A stretch of 38,290 nucleotides of DNA, from positions 1-38,290 of IMG/VR virus record IMGVR_UViG_3300005617_000159, one strand, 5' to 3'. The notes below the pieces were generated by a model that saw only the letters and a program-made list of their open reading frames with translations, had not been told where the DNA came from and ran no database searches. Shown here piece by piece: positions 33,092 through 38,290 of the stretch. The stretch is from a virus. Within the stretch, counting starts at the first letter, position 1. Each line of letters begins with the position of its first letter. The position numbers were made by a program, and so were the translations under genes.

Positions 33092-33400
33092 CGGAATGGC
33101 AGAGCGACCAAAGTGTTGCTGGTATCTTTCCTGAACCCATAACGGCGGCGCGCAGAATAGCGAGCCGGGCGCGTCCTCCGCGCTCCACGGCGTCTGTCCC
33201 GGCGTCCATGTGGCAGGCGCGGCATCGGGAAACGCGGGTGAAAATCGGTTATCAGGCGCGTCGCACGACGGCAACGGCGTGGGCGAGCCTACCGCGCCGC
33301 CGGTCACGTCGCATCCGCTCACAAGCGCGGGCTGGCCGTCTCGGCACACGATGACCGGATTGACGATAACGCTTTCCGTGGAGTGGCAGCAGGTGCTCAT
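33068..33400 (-). CDS. Small Cys/Pro-rich hypothetical protein
   Basis: A 110-residue protein (MSTCCHSTESVIVNPVIVCR, then DVTGGAVGSPTPLPSCDAPD). It ends inside the last codons of the convergent large internal protein (24-base overlap). It looks protein-like (beta strand VIVNPVIVC, later WVQERYQQHFG helix) and continues the leftward operon, 36 bases after the preceding gene. Two rightward open frames over the same DNA are Arg-rich and less convincing. No family is recognised. Confidence 0.55.
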   Translation of the reverse strand: MSTCCHSTESVIVNPVIVCRDGQPALVSGCDVTGGAVGSPTPLPSCDAPDNRFSPAFPDAAPATWTPGQTPWSAEDAPGSLFCAPPLWVQERYQQHFGRSAIPSTAGLSR

Positions 33401-33436
33401 GCGCGCAACGTGCCGCCGCTCGCACAGATTGCAAGC

Positions 33437-33691
33437 CTATTTCCGCTTGGACTTAATAAATCCAAGCCCCGTAAGGTGCGAAACAACGAAGTCGGTATGA
33501 ACCGGCGTCATGCCGTCTAGAATCCAAGTCGCGCATCCATCGCCAGTCCAAGCAAAATAATCACCCCAGTAGTAGAGTTTCCCGTAGTTCCATCCCCCTT
33601 GCCACCACCTCGGCGGATAAGCGCGATAGACTAGGCGGTTAAGCCTAGCTATCGCCTTATCTTTGGACGTGTTAAACGGAGGTTTTTTCAT
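33437..33691 (-). CDS. Hypothetical protein, paralogue of the gene at 11230
   Basis: An 84-residue Trp/Tyr-rich protein that shares with the rightward gene at 11230 the order PPF-[DN]-TS, I-A-x-L-N-x-LVY, P-x-W, GW-x-Y, YY-x-GD, TWIL-x-G-x-TP. It lacks the charged C-terminal tail of that protein. It belongs to the leftward operon and overlaps the end of the upstream gene by 20 bases. The function is unknown, but keeping two copies on different strands suggests a domain useful to this phage. Confidence 0.65.
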   Translation of the reverse strand: MKKPPFNTSKDKAIARLNRLVYRAYPPRWWQGGWNYGKLYYWGDYFAWTGDGCATWILDGMTPVHTDFVVSHLTGLGFIKSKRK

Positions 33692-34043
33692 CGGTGTCCG
33701 CAGCCTTCGGCATCGTCTCGACCTCGGCCAGCGCGGGTGCTATGGGCGGGATGTAGCCCTTTTGCAGCAACTCCCACGTCCCGCCGTGGTGGACGGCAAT
33801 CGCCTCCTTGCCCGCGTAAATCGTTAGGCACGCCGCGTTGTTGATTTCCCAATGCGTGACTGGCGGCAGCGGATAGGTGGCGACAACGACGCGCTGCTGT
33901 GTGCGCTGCGTGCCGTCGCCGCCGGGGACGACGACGCCAGCCGGGTTAAAGCCGGGGTCTTGTGGGCCTGCGGCGCGCGTGATGACGATGACGTTGTTGG
34001 CGGGAGGCTTTTCGGCCTTGGTGGTGTTGGCTGGTTTGGACAT
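33672..34043 (-). CDS. Hypothetical protein
   Basis: A 123-residue protein with a disordered Lys/Pro/Ala start (MSKPANTTKAEKPPANNVIV) and a beta-rich core (QQRVVVATYPLPPVTHWEIN, AGKEAIAVHHGGTWELLQKG) and an acidic end. Part of the leftward six-gene operon; six bases separate it from the preceding gene. No family is recognised. Confidence 0.6.
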   Translation of the reverse strand: MSKPANTTKAEKPPANNVIVITRAAGPQDPGFNPAGVVVPGGDGTQRTQQRVVVATYPLPPVTHWEINNAACLTIYAGKEAIAVHHGGTWELLQKGYIPPIAPALAEVETMPKAADTDEKTSV

Positions 34044-34049
34044 GGTAAG

Positions 34050-34289
34050 TTATTTGGTTCCTGTGATGCGCGCGCAGACCTGTTCAAGTGTTTTTGTCTT
34101 TGCGCCCGGATTGTCGTCGGCGAAGGCCCGCATTGTTACGGCAGCTTTCTCGAAAATCCGCGCGACTTGCTCATAAGTCAACCCACCATAAAAAGCGCGT
34201 CGTTCTACCCTAGACGTGACAAAAGCGATGCCGCTAGGATGCGTGTCGTCGCCGTGTTCTAGGCAAACTTTTATTTCAGGCAGATTCAT
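34050..34289 (-). CDS. Small hypothetical protein
   Basis: A 79-residue protein (MNLPEIKVCLEHGDD…RVERRAFYGGLTYEQVARIF). It appears beta-alpha with a helical end (EKAAVTMRAFADDN). Its ATG overlaps the stop of the preceding leftward gene (ATGA), indicating coupled translation. No family is recognised. Confidence 0.6.
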   Translation of the reverse strand: MNLPEIKVCLEHGDDTHPSGIAFVTSRVERRAFYGGLTYEQVARIFEKAAVTMRAFADDNPGAKTKTLEQVCARITGTK

Positions 34290-34528
34290 GGGACATTCTT
34301 AGGATACGGAATTCCTGAGCGGATTTTATCTGTAAAAAACTTTTCTACGGCTTCTCTGGCCTCTTGCTGAGTGCGCCCATTCCCGATTATTCCGAATTCA
34401 TATGGCCTCCAAACGGCGTAGGCCGGTTCAATGAAAAACCGAGCGTTGGGTTCAGGCGGCTCCCCATCTCGTTCAAAGTGGGATTCATCGAAAGAATCGA
34501 ATTTAACATAAATGCTGTGAATTTTCAT
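34286..34528 (-). CDS. Small hypothetical protein
   Basis: An 80-residue acidic protein (MKIHSIYVKFDSFDESHFER, then YEFGIIGNGRTQQEAREAVE). A beta-sheet front and a helix ending in AVEKFFTDKI suggest a small alpha/beta fold. It follows the helix-turn-helix gene by ten bases in the leftward operon and overlaps the next gene by ATGA. No family is recognised. Confidence 0.6.
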   Translation of the reverse strand: MKIHSIYVKFDSFDESHFERDGEPPEPNARFFIEPAYAVWRPYEFGIIGNGRTQQEAREAVEKFFTDKIRSGIPYPKNVP

Positions 34529-34538
34529 GGCGTGGTTC

Positions 34539-34769
34539 TCATGTTAGATCAAATCCTTCGCGGGTCTTGATAAATTCCTCTGCGGCCTCTAGCGGTATGC
34601 AAACCGTGGTGGCGTGCTTTGCCCCCGGAATCTTAAAGCGGCGTAACTTGATAAACCCCTTGGATTCCCAACGTAGCCATGTCGAACGCGAACGTCCAAA
34701 CACTTCATCCCCGCCGCTCTTGGGGAGAGGAATACAGGTTTGTGCGGTAAAAGTTTCGCCGGATTTCAT
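34539..34769 (-). CDS. Helix-turn-helix DNA-binding protein
   Basis: A 76-residue protein with the pattern of a MerR/excisionase-like winged helix: DEVFGRSRSTWLRWESKGF (helix-turn-helix with W-x2-W) then a wing-like LRRFKIPGAKHATTVCIPLE and a helix EAAEEFIKTRE. It heads the leftward operon, so it may regulate it or the capsid leader opposite. Its ATG is only about seven bases after the expected transcription start of the promoter at 34783-34811, so its mRNA may be almost leaderless. Confidence 0.65.
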   Translation of the reverse strand: MKSGETFTAQTCIPLPKSGGDEVFGRSRSTWLRWESKGFIKLRRFKIPGAKHATTVCIPLEAAEEFIKTREGFDLT

Positions 34770-34782
34770 GCCGTTGCGCGGG

Positions 34783-34811
34783 ATACTTTGTCATTCCAAA
34801 TCCCCCGTCAA
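34783..34811 (-). promoter_or_regulatory. Promoter of the leftward six-gene operon
   Basis: TTGACG (34811-34806), 17-base spacer, AAGTAT (34788-34783) on the minus strand, preceded by an A-tract (34821-34815) that would act as an UP element. The same 18 bases around A-tract and TTGACG are found at 5863-5880 before RNA element 3. Confidence 0.6.
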
Positions 34812-34829
34812 GCGTTTTTTTCTGTTATG

Positions 34830-34995
34830 GTGCCGTCACGGTGGCATCGCAAGATGCAGTCTCGCCCCTTCACCGTAGGGGAATAGGTGGGCCGAAAGGC
34901 CATAGGAACGGATTCACCCCCGGTCGAAGGAAGTAAGTTAGTCAACCGCCATGCGCTTTCGCGCAGGCATTCCTCGCAACCGCAACTGTTCGTAA
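34830..34995 (+). promoter_or_regulatory. Structured 5' leader of the capsid gene
   Basis: Some 165 bases rich in hairpins: GCATC-GCAA-GATGC (34844-34857), CCCC/GGGG (34865-34881), GGCC-GAAA-GGCC (34890-34901, GNRA loop) enclosed by GGTG/CACC (34886-34889 with 34915-34918), and TGCGC-TTTC-GCGCA (34952-34965). There is no T-run before the ATG, so it is unlike elements 1-4. It may protect or control translation of the abundant capsid mRNA. No known riboswitch class is recognised. Confidence 0.5.
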
Positions 34996-35008
34996 AACCT
35001 TTCCCGTC

Positions 35009-36262
35009 ATGGCCAATCCTTCTGCCTGCACCGTAATTACCGCCGATCAGGTTAATCAAGCCTTCGCTACCAACCCGACGCTGCTCCTCGGCCCCATCGC
35101 CGAAACGTCGCTGCCCAACGCCCCGTGGCTCACGTCGCTCGACACCGGCACTTTCCCGGCCAATAGCGCGGCGACCCTGCAAACCGTCACGCAGGCCATC
35201 CCCGACCTTGGCACCAACTTCGCCGCGCCGACCTTTCAGGCATTCAACACGACCTGCGGCTCGTGTAACCTGAACACCGCGACCAGCGGCTCGTTCACCT
35301 ACAACTACACGGCGGGCATCTTCTCCGGCGTCTCCACGCCCATCTGTTTGACCGCCGGTTTCAATGCCATGAAGACTGCGCTGCTCTCGCAGCTTCGCAT
35401 GATTGGTAGCACGGTCAAGACGCTGATGAACGGCGACATTCAGTATCAGATGTTCGTCAACTCCGGCGTGAAGGTGGTTGCGCTCCAAGGCAACAGCGTG
35501 GCGAACATGGTCTACGGTGGCCGCTATCAGTATCAGGTGGCGGTTCCGGCGGTGCAGGCTACGGCCCCGGCCTCGTTCAACCTCGTTAATGCCATTAACG
35601 GCTATGCCAAGACGACCCTCTGGCTGCAAGGCTATGACAGCGGAAACGCGCGCCTGATTGCCGGTTATGAGTCGCTTGAGGCCATCCGCAACGACCTCGG
35701 CGGGGCGGCCAGCACGACCAGCGTAAACATCGTCCCGTTGGGCCAGCTTGCCAGCGGCGGCAACAAGACCGCGATGGATGCCCTGCTCAATTTCGCCTTC
35801 GTTCCCACGATGCGTGGCGTCGAGTATGCCCTGATTGACCAGCCGCTCCGGCTGAACTACTCCGGCGGCACTTACACGCCGGTTAATCCCTTCATCACGA
35901 CTGCCCCGACGACTGGCGGTAACGTGCTGACCGACAACCCCGGCTATGCGCTAGCGTCGCACGAGGTGCTGTTCCTCCTCTATCGCTACGACGGCCAGAC
36001 GGCGTTTAAGCGCGAGATTCCTGAGTCCTACACGGGCGAGGGCCAGATTCGCTTTATGAACCAGATGTTCAACGGCGACATCCGCTTCGTGATGGACAAC
36101 CTTGGCTCGACGCCGAACATCTACAAGGATTTCGGCGTGCTGGCCTACCGTGTGGGCCGCGCCTACCGCCCGCAGATTCCGTGGGCTGTCATCCCGATCA
36201 TCGTCAAGCGTTGCGTGCAGCCTGTCTTGGGTGGTTGCACGGGTGTGAGCACCTTCGTCTAA
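35009..36262 (+). CDS. Probable major capsid protein
   Basis: A 417-residue protein with strongly C-ending, biased codons unlike its neighbours, a sign of very high expression. It contains an N-terminal region with many Thr/Ala/Asn and a CGSC pair, alpha/beta middle parts (GYESLEAIRNDLGG, then VEYALIDQPLRLNY), and a C-terminal segment (GQIRFMNQMFNGDIRFVMDN and AYRVGRAYRPQIPWAVIPII) that resembles the end of HK97-fold capsid proteins. It is preceded by a structured leader and followed by a strong terminator, as expected for a separately controlled capsid gene. It lies far from the portal and scaffold-like genes, which is unusual. An alternative is another abundant virion protein. Confidence 0.7.
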   Translation: MANPSACTVITADQVNQAFATNPTLLLGPIAETSLPNAPWLTSLDTGTFPANSAATLQTVTQAIPDLGTNFAAPTFQAFNTTCGSCNLNTATSGSFTYNYTAGIFSGVSTPICLTAGFNAMKTALLSQLRMIGSTVKTLMNGDIQYQMFVNSGVKVVALQGNSVANMVYGGRYQYQVAVPAVQATAPASFNLVNAINGYAKTTLWLQGYDSGNARLIAGYESLEAIRNDLGGAASTTSVNIVPLGQLASGGNKTAMDALLNFAFVPTMRGVEYALIDQPLRLNYSGGTYTPVNPFITTAPTTGGNVLTDNPGYALASHEVLFLLYRYDGQTAFKREIPESYTGEGQIRFMNQMFNGDIRFVMDNLGSTPNIYKDFGVLAYRVGRAYRPQIPWAVIPIIVKRCVQPVLGGCTGVSTFV

Positions 36263-36320
36263 GCGCGGCCTGACGCCGTTCCGCGAAGGCCAGCGCGTCA
36301 CGGGACACGACCAACTAGCG

Positions 36321-36367
36321 GGGCGGCGTCAGGGGCCAAAAGCCTTCTGACGCCGCCCTTCCCTTTT
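36321..36367 (+). terminator. Strong intrinsic terminator after the capsid gene
   Basis: A perfect 12-bp stem (GGGCGGCGTCAG at 36321-36332 with CTGACGCCGCCC at 36347-36358), a 14-base loop, then TTCCCTTTT on the plus strand. It ends the capsid transcript. Confidence 0.85.
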
Positions 36368-36409
36368 CTGTGTGTTGCCAACGCCTACGCTAACAAAAAC
36401 GCCGACGAC

Positions 36410-36964
36410 ATGAGCACTTGGACACAATACGTCAACCAGACCGTCCCTAATGGGGCCAGCGGAACTACATTGACTTGGCCGGTGCGCTTCCTGAGCGTGC
36501 CAATCGCCGTCCAGTTGTGGCTTGTGGCCCCTAATGGGTTTGCGCCAGCGGTTGCGGTTGTCGCTTCGGCGGTCACGACAAGCGGATGTGCAGCGACATT
36601 CAGCGATGCGTTGACGGAGGACGGGTATGTTTTGCAAGGGCAGGTCACGGCGCAGCAGGCCAGCCCTCAAACCAGCGGTTGCGGTTGTGCGCCGAGCACC
36701 CTGACTCCCTGCGTGAACCGGCCTGTTACTCAGGGGGACACAGTGGAAATACCATCTGGCGACGACACGATTGAAGTCACATTTCCGATTGCATTTGGGG
36801 GCGTCCCATCAGTTGTGGCCATGGTTATTAAAGCGGACGCCGACCATAGCAACATTGCGGTGGTTGGCTACACCGTCACAGCGACTGGATTTATCGCGTC
36901 TCTCGGTGCTCCCACTGACGATGACACCTATCAACTCAGTTACGTCGCCACCTACACACCATGA
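36410..36964 (+). CDS. Duplicated beta-domain protein (fibre or decoration)
   Basis: A 184-residue protein built from two similar halves. Half one (about 11-85): VPNGASGTTLTWPVRFLSVP…LWLVAPNG…TTSGCAATFSD. Half two (about 112-184): IPSGDDTIEVTFPIAFGGVP…AMVIKADAD…TATGFIASLG. Each has the shape of a small beta-sandwich with a V-P-x-V/I turn, like H-type lectin or fibre-tip domains. A Cys-rich linker with CGCAPSTLTPC lies between. It probably decorates the capsid or tail, possibly binding sugars. It starts after the capsid terminator and overlaps the next gene by ATGA. Confidence 0.55.
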   Translation: MSTWTQYVNQTVPNGASGTTLTWPVRFLSVPIAVQLWLVAPNGFAPAVAVVASAVTTSGCAATFSDALTEDGYVLQGQVTAQQASPQTSGCGCAPSTLTPCVNRPVTQGDTVEIPSGDDTIEVTFPIAFGGVPSVVAMVIKADADHSNIAVVGYTVTATGFIASLGAPTDDDTYQLSYVATYTP

Positions 36965-37632
36965 GCTGCAATTCCTGCCTTTCTACGCCATGCTGCTGCA
37001 ACCCAACGGCGTGCGAGCCGCGCAACCCGCAGCTTTACTACCTGCAAGGTATGCAGGGCGCGCGCGGGCCGCTGGCATTCTATCGCGGTGGGTTTGATGC
37101 CACGCAGATTTACTACGACAACGTGAACCGTGAGGATGTCGTGAGTTATGGCGGTTTTTATTGGGCGGCGAACAACACGGCCCTGAACGCGACGAATTCA
37201 TGGGGAACGCCAACCGTGGGAAGTGGGGATTGGACGCTGCTTGGGCCAACTGCCTACGGGCTTCTTGGCGGCTACAATTCCGCCGGGACGACGGCCAACA
37301 TCACCGGCGACTCAACCATCACGCCTGCCTCGGCAAACCACACGGAGGCGGTTACTGTCACGGGCGTCGCCTCTACGCGCATTTTTGCGGTTGCCACGGC
37401 TGGGCGGAACGGTGGCGACCGTTGTAGCCTTGTTTTCACGCTACCCGCGACGGCGAGCATCATCCTGTATGTCCGCAACAACACGGTGGGCGGAACGCAA
37501 CTGCTCCCGGCTGAGACTTACACGACCCCGGCCAACGGTTACACGACAGACGGGACGGTTATCTCGCTGACGGTTGAACTGTTCTACACCGGCTCCGCTT
37601 GGGCCTACAAAAGCTCGCAATCGCCCGCCTAA
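36961..37632 (+). CDS. Fibre-like protein with Cys-rich N-terminus
   Basis: A 223-residue protein. The N-terminus is Cys-rich (CNSCLSTPCCCNPTACEP), then a short collagen-like piece GMQGARGP, followed by FYRGGFDATQIYYDN and YGGFYWAANNT, the pattern of small carbohydrate-binding modules found in phage fibres. The remainder is Thr/Ala/Val-rich and beta-forming (TITPASANHTEAVTVTG, SLVFTLPATASIILYV). It is likely a fibre or head decoration that binds glycans. The Cys cluster could bind metal or form disulfides outside the cell. It is coupled to the preceding gene by ATGA. Confidence 0.6.
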   Translation: MSCNSCLSTPCCCNPTACEPRNPQLYYLQGMQGARGPLAFYRGGFDATQIYYDNVNREDVVSYGGFYWAANNTALNATNSWGTPTVGSGDWTLLGPTAYGLLGGYNSAGTTANITGDSTITPASANHTEAVTVTGVASTRIFAVATAGRNGGDRCSLVFTLPATASIILYVRNNTVGGTQLLPAETYTTPANGYTTDGTVISLTVELFYTGSAWAYKSSQSPA

Positions 37633-37648
37633 CCCATCCCGCACGACC

Positions 37649-38290
37649 ATGAAACGGATTCTCAAGCTCATCGCTCGCAATATGCGCCGTGTCGCCCGGT
37701 TGGCTGGCATGGCTGGCGCGGTTGCCTATTTTGGCACAGTGGGCGCGCACGCCCAACAGACTGTTACCAAAATTAGCGGCGGGACTGGTTCTCTCGCCAA
37801 CACGTTGCAGGCGGACTTGCAGGTGGCGAATGGACGCACGCTGACGTTTGGGAGCGCGGGGACGCTGGTTCTAGGGACGGGCAGCACGCTTTCGCTATCT
37901 GGCGCAACCATCAGCGGTTCTTTCTCGCTTTCTGGGGTCACGCTCAACTCGCCAACCATAACCAACGCGGCGGTTATCAGCACGAGCGCGGCGGTCACGC
38001 TGAATGGAACGACATCGGCCACGTCGCTATCTGCCACGACAGCCACCCTTTCGACAGCCACCATTTCCACCTCAACAGTGACGACCGAGACGGTTTCAAC
38101 CGCCAGCATTAGCACGTCGAGTATTAGCACGCTGACGATTGCAAACACGCTACGGGCCATATCGCCCACTGGCGGTATCGGTTACGGCGCGGGCAGCGGC
38201 AGCACGTCCACGCAGCTAACCAACAAATCTACCGCCGTCACCATCAACGCCGTTAACGGGCAAATCACGCTCAATAGCTTTTCCATGTCG
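37649..38290 (+). CDS. Fibre protein with a signal-peptide-like start (C-terminus beyond window edge)
   Basis: 214 residues are visible, no stop before the window end. The start KRILKLIARNMRRVARLAGM is basic and is followed by a hydrophobic helix and GAHAQQ, a signal-peptide-like sequence with an Ala-x-Ala site near residue 34. After that comes a Thr/Ser-rich repetitive stem (STATISTSTVTTETVST, STSSISTLTIANTL). Near the edge it shows GAGSGSTSTQLTNKSTAVTI and NGQITLNSFSM, a pattern common in phage tail and head fibres. A signal peptide is unusual for a virion protein. ATG at 37649 with ACC in front. Confidence 0.65.
   Translation, partial: MKRILKLIARNMRRVARLAGMAGAVAYFGTVGAHAQQTVTKISGGTGSLANTLQADLQVANGRTLTFGSAGTLVLGTGSTLSLSGATISGSFSLSGVTLNSPTITNAAVISTSAAVTLNGTTSATSLSATTATLSTATISTSTVTTETVSTASISTSSISTLTIANTLRAISPTGGIGYGAGSGSTSTQLTNKSTAVTINAVNGQITLNSFSMS

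Noticed and set aside
33088-33500. Two rightward Arg-rich reading frames after the large internal protein
   Set aside because: They overlap the leftward operon genes, which have better composition and spacing.
34865-34990. Cobalamin riboswitch before the capsid gene
   Set aside because: GGGGAATAGGTG and GCAACTGT recall parts of that class, but the order and the other conserved segments are missing.
1-38290. tRNA genes, integrase, attachment sites
   Set aside because: No cloverleaf with a GGTTCGA-type arm, no tyrosine or serine recombinase signature and no convincing att repeat was seen; a lysogenic lifestyle cannot be inferred from this window.

Overview
The window is a piece of a tailed-phage (or prophage) genome. 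It carries a terminase pair, a portal protein, a scaffold-like protein, a tail adaptor and nozzle, large internal (ejection-type) proteins, a probable major capsid protein and fibre-like proteins. There is no tail-tube, tape-measure or sheath gene, and the portal / adaptor / nozzle / internal-protein order points to a short-tailed (podovirus-like) virion. No host gene is visible. The host can only be guessed: base composition is GC-rich, promoters look sigma70-like (TTGAC boxes), and almost no gene has a Shine-Dalgarno sequence. About half of the starts are preceded directly by CC (ACC-ATG, GCC-ATG). This fits a phylum with SD-poor translation such as Verrucomicrobiota, but that is inference.

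Layout. 1-3.1 kb: a leftward octapeptide-repeat protein cut by the window edge, a leftward HNH-like zinc protein, TerS (rightward), a leftward winged-helix protein and small genes. 3.1-11.2 kb: TerL, a 0.5 kb gene-poor stretch holding a structured RNA, a leftward Cys-rich protein, portal and scaffold-like protein. 11.2-23.2 kb: a glycan island of tightly overlapping genes. It holds five glycosyltransferase-like proteins, an RmlB-type dehydratase, a plant/giant-virus-type epimerase-reductase, a WcbI-like protein, a methyltransferase-like protein and an embedded HNH-AP2 homing endonuclease. 23.2-33.1 kb: adaptor, nozzle, a short fibre-like protein, a second leftward HNH-AP2 endonuclease and three internal proteins. 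33.1-34.8 kb: a leftward operon of six small genes headed by a helix-turn-helix protein. 34.8-38.3 kb: a structured leader, the major capsid candidate, a strong terminator, and three fibre or decoration proteins, the last cut by the right edge.

How it fits together. TerS/TerL package DNA through the portal. Adaptor, nozzle and internal proteins form the tail and ejection apparatus. The glycan island could build a rhamnose-containing glycan, possibly modified by the WcbI-like and methyltransferase-like proteins, on the virion or the host surface.

The most unusual signal is a structured RNA element present four times (near 2.2, 5.8, 21.7 and 28.3 kb). Each copy has a promoter-like sequence, a 10-11 nt 5' arm, one or two small hairpins (GCAA tetraloop in three copies) and an intrinsic terminator whose T-run touches the start codon of the next reading frame. 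The 5' arm is perfectly complementary to the terminator loop plus part of its stem. The paired sequences differ completely between copies while pairing is kept, so this looks like an undescribed terminator/antiterminator switch. Two of the four control the homing endonucleases.
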